Assembly (NCBI GenBank): GCA_902780465.1
Contig: CACZFV010000002.1
Coordinates: 1 to 41,419 of the forward strand
Length of the DNA stretch: 41,419 nucleotides
Origin: an uncultured Lachnospiraceae bacterium
GTDB lineage: Bacteria > Bacillota > Clostridia > Lachnospirales > Lachnospiraceae
Reading direction: 5' to 3'
The position numbers and the translations under genes were made by a program. Shown here piece by piece: positions 22,675-30,921 of this stretch; position 1 is the stretch's first letter, and each line of letters begins with the position of its first letter. Under the pieces are notes generated by a model, which saw nothing but the letters and a program-made list of their open reading frames with translations, ran no database searches and was not told where the DNA came from.

Positions 22675-23847
22675 ATGCCTGAACTTAGTTACAGGGTCGG
22701 CACCTTTACGGATTCCGTCATCCGCCGCATGACCCGGATCAGCAACCGGTACGGGGCGATCAACCTTTCCCAGGGCTTCCCGGATTTCGATCCGCCGAAG
22801 CCTCTGCTGGACGCGCTGGCGGAGACAGCCGGGAAAGGACCGCATCAGTATTCGATCACCTGGGGCGCGCAGAATTTCCGGGAGGCCCTGGCGGAAAAGG
22901 CAGCCCGCACCCTGGGGCGCGCCATTGACCCGGAGAGCGAGATCTGTGTGACCTGCGGCTCCACCGAGGCCATGATGTGCGCGATGATGACCATCTGCAA
23001 TCCCGGAGACAAGGTGCTGGTCTTCTCTCCGTTTTATGAGAATTACGGAGCGGACGCCATTCTTTCCGGCGCGGAGCCGGTGTATATCCCGCTGGTCCCG
23101 CCGGATTATCACTTTGACCTTTCCCTGATCGAGAAGGGATTCCGGGAGGGAGCGAAAGCGATCATCATCTGCAACCCTTCGAACCCCTGCGGAAAGGTCT
23201 TCACGAGGGAGGAACTTCTTGCCATCAGCGAACTTGCGGTCCGCTACGACGCATTTGCAGTCACTGACGAGGTCTACGAGCATCTGGTCTACGCGCCGGC
23301 GGAACATATCTCCGTCGCCTCTCTGCCCGGCATGTTCGAACGGACCATCACCTGCAATTCTCTCTCGAAGACCTACTCCATCACAGGGTGGCGGCTCGGG
23401 TACCTGATCGGACCGGCAGATGTCATTGAAGCCGCGCGGAAGGTCCATGATTTCCTGACAGTGGGTGCCGCCGCTCCTCTGCAGGAAGCCGCTGTCACCG
23501 CACTGAGGTTCCCGGAAAGCTATTACAGGGAGCTGAACGCACTGTACACGGAAAAGCGGGACCGCTTCCTGGCCGGGCTGGACCGCATAGGCCTGGCCCA
23601 CAATGTTCCCGCGGGGACCTATTTTGTCATGGTCGACATCAGCAGATTTCTTGCCCTGCCGCAGTTCCGCGGCTGGACGGACGTCCGCTTCTGCGAGTGG
23701 ATGGCAGAGCACATCGGCGTCGCTGCAGTCCCGGGTTCCAGCTTTTTCCACGAGGAGATCAATCATCTGATCCGCCTCCATTTTGCCAGGGGAAACGACG
23801 TGCTGGATGAGGCCATAGCACGTCTGGAGAAACTATCGGAACTGTGA
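22675..23847 (+). CDS. PLP-dependent aminotransferase, class I/II
   Basis: A 390-residue fold-type I aminotransferase of the aspartate/aromatic/kynurenine group. INLSQGFPDFDPP is the N-terminal substrate region. CNPSNPCGKVF holds the Asn that contacts PLP, and VTDEVYEHLVY has the Asp and Tyr. The PLP-binding Lys is in SLSKTYSITGWRLGY, and the C-terminal substrate-carboxylate Arg is in LIRLHFARG. The substrate cannot be fixed; proteins of this type are often methionine or kynurenine/glutamine transaminases. TATATT at about 22602 could be the -10 element. The ribosome binding site is weak. Confidence 0.9.
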   Translation: MPELSYRVGTFTDSVIRRMTRISNRYGAINLSQGFPDFDPPKPLLDALAETAGKGPHQYSITWGAQNFREALAEKAARTLGRAIDPESEICVTCGSTEAMMCAMMTICNPGDKVLVFSPFYENYGADAILSGAEPVYIPLVPPDYHFDLSLIEKGFREGAKAIIICNPSNPCGKVFTREELLAISELAVRYDAFAVTDEVYEHLVYAPAEHISVASLPGMFERTITCNSLSKTYSITGWRLGYLIGPADVIEAARKVHDFLTVGAAAPLQEAAVTALRFPESYYRELNALYTEKRDRFLAGLDRIGLAHNVPAGTYFVMVDISRFLALPQFRGWTDVRFCEWMAEHIGVAAVPGSSFFHEEINHLIRLHFARGNDVLDEAIARLEKLSEL

Positions 23848-23898
23848 ACCCGGGAAGTGCCGCAGTTCGGGCGCGCTTTCAGAGAAAGGGATGGAATA

Positions 23899-24588
23899 AT
23901 GAAGAACGGCAAAAAGATCCTGAGGGAATGCATCATCCCTCTGCTTTTGATCCTGATCCTTCTGTCGGTACTTTTTTACCGGAATGCACGAAGGGAAACG
24001 GTGCAGAGGGGCATGATCTCCGGGGAAGCGGAAAACTCCGCGATCACGGTCCGGCAGAAGGGGACAAAAAAAGAGGGCGGACTGATCTCGGAGAAGCAGA
24101 CCATCGACGTGGAGATCATCCAGGACGGGCTGCGGAACATGAGCTTTCTGGTGACGGAGGAGTACTACTTTACGGAGGTCCTCTCCAATAAAAAAACAGT
24201 CAGCTTCCTTTTCCCGATCGGGGAGGAGAGCTACATGGTGAGCTACGACGGGTATATCCCCGCAGGGATCGACTTCAGCAGGATCGGGGTAACGGTGGAC
24301 GAAGATGCCAGGACGATCACGGTCAGTCTGCCGGAAGCCGAAATGAAGGATCCGGTGATCGATTATGAAAGCATTCAGATTCTTGACGAAAAGCACACGA
24401 TATTCACCGATATCACAGCGGAGGAGCGGAACAAGGCAGTCCTGGAATTCCAGGAAAACGCCAGGAAGAAAGCGCTGGAGAAGGGGATCCTGAAGAGAGC
24501 GGACGAAAACGCGGAGCTGGTGGTAAAAAATTTTGTCATGAGCACCGCCGGCCCGGAATACCATGTCACACTGGAAAGGAGGCCCTGA
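23899..24588 (+). CDS. DUF4230 membrane-anchored protein
   Basis: A 229-residue protein with one N-terminal membrane anchor (IIPLLLILILLSVLFY) and an extracytoplasmic DUF4230 domain. The recognisable parts are EYYFTEVLSNKKTVSF, YMVSYDGYIPAGIDF, ITVSLPEAEMKDPVIDY and the helical C-terminus with FQENARKKALEKGIL. The function of DUF4230 is unknown. ATG 23899 is preferred to 23857 because the membrane helix follows it closely and a GGGATGG site lies upstream. Its TGA directly abuts the ATG of the next gene, so the two are translationally coupled. Confidence 0.82.
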   Translation: MKNGKKILRECIIPLLLILILLSVLFYRNARRETVQRGMISGEAENSAITVRQKGTKKEGGLISEKQTIDVEIIQDGLRNMSFLVTEEYYFTEVLSNKKTVSFLFPIGEESYMVSYDGYIPAGIDFSRIGVTVDEDARTITVSLPEAEMKDPVIDYESIQILDEKHTIFTDITAEERNKAVLEFQENARKKALEKGILKRADENAELVVKNFVMSTAGPEYHVTLERRP

Positions 24589-25440
24589 ATGTCTTTTCCT
24601 CCCAAAAGCACAGCAGCCCGGATCCTGTGGGTGGTCTGTATCGCACTGCTGTTTATTGTCGTCTTCGCGCCGCTGGCTTCCTCTCCCGAAAATCCGCTGG
24701 CAGTCAGAGTAAACTCGTCGGTGGACCGGAAGATCACCACGACACTGGAGCTTGCCGGGGCGTCGTCGGCCGCGGCCCTCGCTGTTTCGGCGATTCCGGA
24801 CGACACCGCGACACCGATCGCGGAAAAACTGGCCGATTTCGGAAGCGGTTTTCTTCTCGTTCTGTGTGTGCTGTATTTTGAAAAGATGATGTTCGGAGCC
24901 GTGGGCTATATCCTCTGTGCACTGATCGTGCCGGCGGTACTGGTCCTGTATCTGCTGTCAGAGGTATGGCGGCGCAGGGCACTGCGGATCTTCGCCGGGT
25001 GTCTCCTGGCCTCCGGGATCCTGATCTGGCTGATGGTACCAGCAGGTCTTTGGGTATCGGATTTCGTCTACGAGACGCAGCACGAGACAGTTCAGGAGAT
25101 CATTGCTTCCGCCGGAGACCTGTCCCTGGAGGTGGAGGAAGGCAGCGAGGAGATGAACGGAGAAGAGGACGGAAACGTCGTCGAAAGGATCATGACCAGA
25201 GTGTCATCTTTCAGCGCGGAAATGGTCCAGAAGGCGAAACGCCTGATCACCGGTTTTCTCCGGGCGCTGGCCCTGATGATCGTGACAGCCTGCGTGATCC
25301 CGCTGGCGGTCATGGCGGTGTTCGTGTGGATCATCAAGCTGATCTTCCAGCTGGGATTCTCACTGGAATATCCGGAGATCCACCGGTGGGAGCGTCCCTT
25401 CCGGAGAGAGGAAAGACCCGGAGCCGGATCCGAATCATAG
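24589..25440 (+). CDS. Polytopic membrane protein, partner of DUF4230 protein
   Basis: A 283-residue integral membrane protein of no family I recognise. Helices are visible near residues 11-29, 88-127 (two closely packed), 133-160 and 222-250. Between helices one and two an exported segment contains SSVDRKITTTLELAGASSAA and IAEKLADFGSGF. Between the fourth and last helices there is an acidic loop (VEEGSEEMNGEEDG). The gene starts with no gap after the DUF4230 stop, so the two products are made together and probably form a complex. Confidence 0.75.
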   Translation: MSFPPKSTAARILWVVCIALLFIVVFAPLASSPENPLAVRVNSSVDRKITTTLELAGASSAAALAVSAIPDDTATPIAEKLADFGSGFLLVLCVLYFEKMMFGAVGYILCALIVPAVLVLYLLSEVWRRRALRIFAGCLLASGILIWLMVPAGLWVSDFVYETQHETVQEIIASAGDLSLEVEEGSEEMNGEEDGNVVERIMTRVSSFSAEMVQKAKRLITGFLRALALMIVTACVIPLAVMAVFVWIIKLIFQLGFSLEYPEIHRWERPFRREERPGAGSES

Positions 25441-25465
25441 TCAAATCCTGCCCGAGGGACTTGCG
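25441..25465. repeat. Degraded copy of the 6734 hairpin
   Basis: TCAAATCCTGCCCGAGGGACTTGC matches the perfect hairpin element at 6733-6754 at most positions, but its arms now mismatch. It lies in the 66-bp gap between the polytopic membrane protein gene and the zinc-ribbon/TPM gene. Confidence 0.45.
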
Positions 25466-25506
25466 TGTGTATCATAATCTGAAAACAGGAAAGGAAAGGC
25501 GAGGCA

Positions 25507-27987
25507 ATGTACGAATGCCCGAACTGCGGCGGAGAGCTCCGCTTTGATATCGCATCGCAGAAGCTGATCTGCGCGCATTGTAAGAAAACCACGGAGTACA
25601 CTGACCTGAAGGAGGAGAGTGCTGCGAAGGAAGCGGAGATCCCGGAAGAAAACGAAGCGTATTTTTTCCGGTGCCCGAACTGCGGCGGCAGGATCATGAG
25701 CACCAACCTGACTGCGGCGGAGTACTGCTCGTACTGCGGCGCGTTTGCGGTGCTGGAAAGAGAAAAGGGAAGTTTCCGGCGGGGGGACTGCATCGTCCCC
25801 TTCAAAAAGACAAAGGAAGAGATCAAGGACCTGTACGCGAAGACGGTGGCAAAAAAGATCTACGCGCCGTCCGCCATGCGGGACCCGGCTTTTCTGGACC
25901 GGTTCCGGGGCATCTACATGCCCTACTGGCTGTATGACGTAAAGCTGGGGCCGGATATCAGGTTTACCGCGAAGACCACAGAGCGGGACGGGAACTATGA
26001 GGTCAGGAAGACCCATGCCCTGACCTGCAAATCGGAGATTACCTTCGACGGAGTGCCCTATGACGCCTCTTCTACGCTGCGGGACAGTCTGGGGCAGGCG
26101 GTGACGCCGTTTGAAACGAAGGATATGATCCCTTACACGCCGGCGGTGATGCTGGGGTTCTACGCGGACCGGCCCGACACACCGGCGGAGACCTATGAGG
26201 AGGAAGCGCGGAACGCTGCGGCAGAGACCGCTTTTGACCGGATCACTGAGGCGGCGGGATTCAGCGACCCGAAACCGGACAAGCCGGAGGATATCTGGAA
26301 ACTCCGGGGCCAGATGAAGGTCCGTCTGGAAAAGATCCGCTCCGCGTATCTGCCGGTATGGTTCCTGACCTGGCGGGACAAGGACCGGGTGGCATATTCT
26401 GTTGTCAACGGGCAGACCGGAGAAGTCTGCGCGGAGCTTCCGGTGTCCTTCGGGAGGTATCTGCTGTTTTCTCTTCTGACAGCGGTGCCCCTGTTTGTCC
26501 TGATCCACTTTTTCCTCACCATCACGCCTTACACGATCCTGTTTTTCGCGGGCCTTCTTGCCGCAGTGATGGGCCAGGTCTACACACGGCAGCTGACTGC
26601 CATTGCTCTGCGGGAGATGCACGCGGACGACAAGGGCTATCTCGCGGTCAATCCTGAAGCAAAGAAAAAGCTGAAGGCAAGCACTGCCGGAACAGACAGC
26701 TTTTCGGATCTTCTGATTCAGTTTGCGGGACTTGTAATGAAGGAGCTGCCCTTCCTGTCGTTCTGTGTACTCGCGCTGCTGGTCCGTATTCTCGTTCCGA
26801 TGGTCTCTTCCGACGGCAGCGGAAGGATCATCAGCGGACTCGTTGTGATCGCGCTGACGGCCATGGTGTGCTTCAGAAGCATCGCCCTCTCGAAGGAGAT
26901 CGAGCATAAGGAGGCGGCGGGAGGTGTGACAGGGACCATCCTGGCAGCACTGGCCGCGGCTCTCATCACCATGGTGCGGCCGGTATCGGACCTCTGGTAT
27001 TACGGCGGGTCCGTCTTCGCGCTTCTTGCCATCCTGTATTCGGTCTTCTCTCTGATCGGGTATTACAATCTTCTGGTGACAAGCCCTGTCCCGCATTTCT
27101 TCGAAAGGAACGCGGGAGACGGCACGGAAAAGAAGTATGCCGCTCCGCCGAAAAAGAAAGCGGCGCGGAAAGCTGCCGTCGCTCTTCCTCAGCCGCTGGT
27201 GGCGGCCGGGATCTGTCTGCTGATCTTTGTCGGTGCCTTTGTCTTAACGGAAGTGACGGGCTTCGGCTCTTCGCTCTCCACAGGCAGAAAGACCTATGAG
27301 AACAGCGGCACAGGGTATTTTGCTTATCTAGCGGACGATGCCGGCCTGTTTTCAGATGCAGAAGAGGCGCAGCTGGAGGAGGAAATGATCCCCATCACCG
27401 CCTACGGAAACGCCGCGGTGGTTACCGCCGAGGTCTACGGCCAGGATACGAATGAGTTCGCGAAAGAGACCTACCTTTCGCTGTTCGGGGGCGGCGTGTC
27501 CGGGACCATCTTCCTCATCGACATGGGAAACCGGAATATCTGGATCTGCAGCGACGGGGAGATCTACAGGACGATCACGAAGGGATATGCCAACATCATC
27601 TGCGACAATGTGTACCGGCACGCTTCTAAAGGCCGCTATTACCAGTGCGCGTCCGATGCGCTCTCCCAGATCACGGTGCTTCTTGACGGCGGAAAGATCG
27701 CCCGGCCCATGAAGCTGATCACGGGCGTTCTGCTTTCGCTTCTTCTGTCCTGCATTCTGAATTACTGGATGGTCACGATGACCCTCGGCGTGGATGTGCC
27801 GGAGGCGGCAGCCCTGGCGGGCGGCGTGATCGGCGCGGTGGCGGTCACGGACGCGGCGTCAAAGGTCACCAGCACGAAGCGCGTCTACAGTCCGCCGGCC
27901 AAAAGCAGCGGAGGCGGCGGAGGCGGCGGCTTCTCCGGTGGCGGCGGAGGAGGTTTCTCCGGCGGAGGCGGCGGTCACGGATTCTGA
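25507..27987 (+). CDS. Zinc-ribbon membrane protein with TPM domain and Gly-rich tail
   Basis: An 826-residue protein. Residues 4-25 (CPNCGG...CAHC) and ~57-79 (CPNCGG...CSYC) are two zinc ribbons on the cytoplasmic side. Residues ~85-310 form a soluble domain with IYMPYWLYDVKLGPDIRF. Membrane helices follow at ~318-357 (two), 415-433, 442-457, 473-490, 497-525 and 563-588. Residues ~600-730 are a TPM domain (YLADDAGLFSDAEEAQLEEE, GTIFLIDMGNRNIWICSDGE). More helices follow at ~735-786, and the tail is GGGGGGGFSGGGGGGFSGGG. TPM domains with Gly-rich tails occur in DUF2207/YgcG-type membrane proteins. It follows the DUF4230 pair by 66 bp and may act with it. Confidence 0.75.
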   Translation: MYECPNCGGELRFDIASQKLICAHCKKTTEYTDLKEESAAKEAEIPEENEAYFFRCPNCGGRIMSTNLTAAEYCSYCGAFAVLEREKGSFRRGDCIVPFKKTKEEIKDLYAKTVAKKIYAPSAMRDPAFLDRFRGIYMPYWLYDVKLGPDIRFTAKTTERDGNYEVRKTHALTCKSEITFDGVPYDASSTLRDSLGQAVTPFETKDMIPYTPAVMLGFYADRPDTPAETYEEEARNAAAETAFDRITEAAGFSDPKPDKPEDIWKLRGQMKVRLEKIRSAYLPVWFLTWRDKDRVAYSVVNGQTGEVCAELPVSFGRYLLFSLLTAVPLFVLIHFFLTITPYTILFFAGLLAAVMGQVYTRQLTAIALREMHADDKGYLAVNPEAKKKLKASTAGTDSFSDLLIQFAGLVMKELPFLSFCVLALLVRILVPMVSSDGSGRIISGLVVIALTAMVCFRSIALSKEIEHKEAAGGVTGTILAALAAALITMVRPVSDLWYYGGSVFALLAILYSVFSLIGYYNLLVTSPVPHFFERNAGDGTEKKYAAPPKKKAARKAAVALPQPLVAAGICLLIFVGAFVLTEVTGFGSSLSTGRKTYENSGTGYFAYLADDAGLFSDAEEAQLEEEMIPITAYGNAAVVTAEVYGQDTNEFAKETYLSLFGGGVSGTIFLIDMGNRNIWICSDGEIYRTITKGYANIICDNVYRHASKGRYYQCASDALSQITVLLDGGKIARPMKLITGVLLSLLLSCILNYWMVTMTLGVDVPEAAALAGGVIGAVAVTDAASKVTSTKRVYSPPAKSSGGGGGGGFSGGGGGGFSGGGGGHGF

Positions 27988-28012
27988 CAAAGCGGCCGCG
28001 GTTCCGGACAGA

Positions 28013-28050
28013 AAGAAAAATGGCAGGACGGCTGTTCAGCCGCCCTGCCA
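28013..28050 (-). terminator. Terminator overlapping the tenA stop codon
   Basis: On the minus strand the arms TGGCAGGGCGGCT and AGCCGTCCTGCCA pair fully (one G.U) and are followed by TTTTTC. The upstream arm includes the last codons and stop of tenA (28036). The complementary plus-strand hairpin has a mismatch, so it acts mainly for tenA. Confidence 0.8.
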
Positions 28051-28713
28051 TGCCATATCCCAGAAGCCCAGCTCGTAGAGAGAGCAGTTTACAAAGATCT
28101 CTTCCAGGTGCGCTTTCTGATCTTCGGGAAGACCTTCCGACAGTCTGTTCATCAGTTCGATCAGGCTGCGGTTGGTCTTCTGGTATTCTTCGCCTGCGTA
28201 CCCCTGGATCCACTCTCCGAAGAAGGGGTGATCCGCGGCGCCGGGGATCTCCGCCAGACTGAGGCCGATGTCCGCGTAGCTCCAGGAGCAGGAGAGAATG
28301 GCCGCGACGATATCAGCGACAGTACCGGCCTGGGCCTCGGCGATCATATAACTGGTGTAGGAGAGGTTCGGGAGGGCGGGCTTCACGGTTTCCGCCTGTT
28401 CTTCCGGAATTCCGAGGCGCTTCATGTAGGCACGGTGGATCTCCATCTCCCCGTGCAGGACTTCGTCGACATTCCGGGCGAATTCACGCATCAGGGCGGG
28501 GTCCTTCGCCTTGACAGTCCCAAGGGCGAAGACCCTCGCGTAGTCATAGAGGTAGACATAGTCCTGCAGCATGAAATAACGGAACTTTTCCAGGGGCAGG
28601 CTTCCGTCTCCGATCCCCTTCACGAAGGGATGTTCCATGCATTTTTTCCAGATGGGGGCTGCTGACAGGTACAGTCTGTCGGTGAAGGGCTGGTTATTTC
28701 CGGGTGCGTTCAT
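28036..28713 (-). CDS. tenA: Thiaminase II (aminopyrimidine aminohydrolase)
   Basis: A 225-residue all-helical TenA protein, which hydrolyses aminopyrimidine breakdown products of thiamine to hydroxymethylpyrimidine for salvage. MEHPFVKGIGDGSLPLEKFR and YFMLQDYVYLYDYARVF are the N-terminal signature with Asp51. The catalytic Cys142 is in ILSCSWSYADIG, and FFGEWIQGYAGEEYQ supplies the conserved Tyr/Glu. It follows the flavin reductase gene by 13 bp. No TPP-riboswitch-like leader is visible upstream in the operon, so it is not obviously thiamine-controlled. Confidence 0.92.
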   Translation of the reverse strand: MNAPGNNQPFTDRLYLSAAPIWKKCMEHPFVKGIGDGSLPLEKFRYFMLQDYVYLYDYARVFALGTVKAKDPALMREFARNVDEVLHGEMEIHRAYMKRLGIPEEQAETVKPALPNLSYTSYMIAEAQAGTVADIVAAILSCSWSYADIGLSLAEIPGAADHPFFGEWIQGYAGEEYQKTNRSLIELMNRLSEGLPEDQKAHLEEIFVNCSLYELGFWDMAWQGG

Positions 28714-28726
28714 CCTGCCGCTCCTT

Positions 28727-29326
28727 TCACAGGTCTTTCAGGCCGGTCATCTCAAGCAGATGCTCCGCATACGCTACGGCGCGGGCCCTTTTTTCGTCGT
28801 CCATGAATTCAGTCCGGTATCCCATATGGCGCTCGCAGAGCATGCCGAGATACCGGAGTCTGGAATGTCTGCAGTATCTTCTGATCCCTTCCTCCAGGAG
28901 ATCCGCGCCTTTTTCCGGGGGATATCCGCAGGTGGTGATCAGGGAGACCGCCTTTCCCTCCCATAAGGAAGGACCGCGCTTTTCTCCGTAGTACATGTTG
29001 AAGGCGTAGACCATCCGGTCCAGCAGGGCTTTCATCGGAGGTGTGCAGTACCAGGAGTAGACCGGTGTTGCCAATATGATCACATCGCTCTCCTGCACTG
29101 CAGCAGCAGCTTTTTCAAAATCGTCTTTCTGGCGGCAGCTGATCTTTGACCAGTCTTTCTGACACTCCCGGCAGGCGGTGCAGGGGCGGAGATCCATCCC
29201 GTAAAGATCGAACTCTGTGACCCTGCAGCCCTCTTCCCGGAAGCAGGCCGCGGCAATATCCGCGAGAGCATTGGTGTTCCCGCGGATACGGGGACTTCCT
29301 CTGAAAATAACGATCGATTTTTCCAT
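28727..29326 (-). CDS. NADPH-dependent FMN reductase / flavodoxin family protein
   Basis: A 199-residue flavodoxin-fold oxidoreductase. IVIFRGSPRIRGNTNALAD is the FMN phosphate loop, and LRPCTACRECQKD carries a CxxCxxC motif typical of iron-sulfur flavoprotein-like members. VIILATPVYSWYCTPPMKAL is the flavin-binding central strand. It probably reduces quinones, nitro compounds or metal ions with NAD(P)H. GGAGG precedes ATG 29326. It lies between the RsbW-like and tenA genes on one strand, with 42- and 13-bp gaps. Confidence 0.88.
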   Translation of the reverse strand: MEKSIVIFRGSPRIRGNTNALADIAAACFREEGCRVTEFDLYGMDLRPCTACRECQKDWSKISCRQKDDFEKAAAAVQESDVIILATPVYSWYCTPPMKALLDRMVYAFNMYYGEKRGPSLWEGKAVSLITTCGYPPEKGADLLEEGIRRYCRHSRLRYLGMLCERHMGYRTEFMDDEKRARAVAYAEHLLEMTGLKDL

Positions 29327-29368
29327 AGGTGAACCTCCGGTCCCGCTGCGCGGCAGCGCCGCGGGAGA

Positions 29369-29812
29369 TCAGGTCAGATCTTTCCGTAATCGGAGAATGT
29401 TCCGGCCGTCTTTGTATTCGTAGCAGGCATCGTCCATCAGGTGCTTCGCAATGTGGATCCCCAGTCCGCCCGGCTTTCTCTTTGCCGCGCTGAGGGTGGT
29501 ATCCGGTGCGGGAGCTTTCAGCGGGTCGTAAGGGAGACCCTGATCCACAAAAGTCAGACAGACAGAAGCCGGATGCTCCGCGTCAGGAGCCGGTTCTGTT
29601 TCGAAGCGGAACGTCATCGTTCCGTTACCGGCCGGATAGGCGTAGCGGACGATGTTGCTCAAGATCTCATCTGAGACGACCGCCAGTTGATGCAGTATTC
29701 TGGAGGAACAGCCGCAGGAGAGGAGATTTTCCCGGAGAAACTGTAATGCGGGAAGAACATTTTCCATTACAGCCGGTAAAGTGATTTCTTCTTTCATACG
29801 TGGGACTGGCAT
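29369..29812 (-). CDS. RsbW-like ATP-binding anti-sigma factor/kinase
   Basis: A 147-residue GHKL-ATPase-fold protein of the RsbW/SpoIIAB-like group, which binds sigma factors or phosphorylates STAS antagonists. VVSDEILSNIVRYAYP is the N-box with the catalytic Glu and Asn. LTFVDQGLPYDP and KPGGLGIHIAKHLMD are the G boxes of the ATP site. The region between carries a run of Ala/Pro/Glu. The start at 29812 has AAAGGA ~9 bp upstream; ATG 29797 (MKEEITLPAV) is the other candidate and begins the conserved domain. The divergent neighbour encodes a STAS antagonist, the expected partner. No sigma factor gene is adjacent. Confidence 0.82.
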   Translation of the reverse strand: MPVPRMKEEITLPAVMENVLPALQFLRENLLSCGCSSRILHQLAVVSDEILSNIVRYAYPAGNGTMTFRFETEPAPDAEHPASVCLTFVDQGLPYDPLKAPAPDTTLSAAKRKPGGLGIHIAKHLMDDACYEYKDGRNILRLRKDLT

Positions 29813-29840
29813 TCTGGAAGATCCTTTCATTCCTTCGAAA

Positions 29841-29888
29841 AATATACCGAGGAACAGCATTGCGCAAAACGAATATTCATCGTATAAA
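29841..29888. promoter_or_regulatory. Back-to-back promoters sharing a TTGCGCAA palindrome
   Basis: For the STAS gene, TTGCGC (29860-29865) and TATAAA (29883-29888) have the ideal 17-bp spacer. For the RsbW-like gene on the minus strand, the other half of the palindrome (29867-29862) faces TATATT (29846-29841) with a 15-bp spacer. The two transcripts would therefore compete for the same site. Confidence 0.55.
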
Positions 29889-29911
29889 TGGTAGTAAAGG
29901 GGGTGCGTGCC

Positions 29912-30211
29912 ATGAAAACAGAAATGAACCAGCACGGAACAAAACTCGAGATCACACTGGAAGGTGAACTTGATACGCGTTCCGCACCGGAACTTGATTC
30001 TAAGTTTCAGGACGTAAAAGCCAGCATCAGTGAGATCGATATCTATATGGACCGGCTCACATACATTACCTCAGCCGGCCTCCGGATCCTCCTGTCCATG
30101 GAACAGGAGATGGAAGAGAAAAACGGTTCCCTGACACTGCACGGGGTGAACGATGACATCATGGAGATCTTTGAGATCACAGGGTTCGACAGTATCCTGG
30201 AGATCGTCTGA
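29912..30211 (+). CDS. STAS-domain anti-sigma factor antagonist
   Basis: A 99-residue single STAS domain of the SpoIIAA/RsbV type, the antagonist that binds an RsbW-like kinase and frees a sigma factor. KLEITLEGELDTRSAPEL is the first strand pair. YITSAGLRILLSMEQEM holds the loop with the phosphorylatable Ser (Thr-Ser-Ala-Gly). MEIFEITGFDSILEI is the C-terminal helix. ATG 29912 has AAAGGGGGTG just upstream; the 29888 start overlaps the promoter -10 and is rejected. It is divergent from the RsbW-like gene. Confidence 0.88.
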   Translation: MKTEMNQHGTKLEITLEGELDTRSAPELDSKFQDVKASISEIDIYMDRLTYITSAGLRILLSMEQEMEEKNGSLTLHGVNDDIMEIFEITGFDSILEIV

Positions 30212-30250
30212 AAATGCGGTGCAATGCGGTGAAGCGGCACGGTTCCTGCT

Positions 30251-30739
30251 TCACCGCATGTTTTTTGCCTTAAAGAACAGTATTTCGGCGGACCTGGTCC
30301 TGGCAAGCTTTTCCAGGACGATCCTTTTTTCTTTCCAGGTGAGAACGGCATCTACAATGTGGTCTACCAGAGAACTGCAGAGATAACCGAATACCACGAG
30401 GAGCGCCAGCTCGCCGTAGATCCTGGTGACATTCAGGATCACCACGAACACAAGCAGGGTCAGGACGGCAAAGAACGCCATATGGTAATAGACCTTCTGT
30501 ATTTCTTTCCGGACAGTATTGTACTCGTCATCATAGTGTTCCCGGAAGATCTCCCGGATCTTGTTCTGGAGCGCTTCTGAGACCGGCGCGGTATAGATGG
30601 AGATGGAAAGATCCTCCACGGGATTTCTGGAAACGATGGAATCCACGTCGGCGTAGATCTCCGGATTCAGTTCGCTGTGGGGAGCGACGATGCGCCTGTT
30701 CATAAGTTCGTTTTTTTCAAGCTGAAACACCAGTTTCAT
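30251..30739 (-). CDS. Two-helix membrane protein, 162 aa
   Basis: A 162-residue protein I do not recognise. The first ~75 residues are soluble and acidic (ADVDSIVSRNPVEDLSISIY, EALQNKIREIFREHYDDEYN). Two closely spaced membrane helices follow at ~85-104 (MAFFAVLTLLVFVVILNV) and ~108-128 (GELALLVVFGYLCSSLVDHI), then a basic helical tail (TWKEKRIVLEKLARTRSA). AAAGGTG precedes ATG 30739. It faces the STAS gene tail to tail across 39 bp and is divergent from the M15 peptidase gene. Confidence 0.7.
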   Translation of the reverse strand: MKLVFQLEKNELMNRRIVAPHSELNPEIYADVDSIVSRNPVEDLSISIYTAPVSEALQNKIREIFREHYDDEYNTVRKEIQKVYYHMAFFAVLTLLVFVVILNVTRIYGELALLVVFGYLCSSLVDHIVDAVLTWKEKRIVLEKLARTRSAEILFFKAKNMR

Positions 30740-30921
30740 ATGATCTGCACCTTTTGAATGTCCTGTATTCGATGACTGCATTTTAACATTATCGTAGCAT
30801 TTAAAAAAATGAAAAACAACGAAAAACAGTCATTTTTATGTCGACCTTTTCGCAATTTGCTGTTATGCTAAGAATGAGGCGTTTTTGTGCCCCGCAAATC
30901 AAGTAATGGAGTGAAGCAGAC

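Noticed and set aside
25441..27096. 551-codon minus-strand frame
   Set aside because: Antisense shadow of the zinc-ribbon/TPM gene with no protein-like features.
29327..29368. TPP riboswitch for tenA
   Set aside because: The gap before the flavin reductase gene is 42 bp and that before tenA is 13 bp. Neither holds a THI-box-like sequence, only a GC-rich imperfect hairpin.
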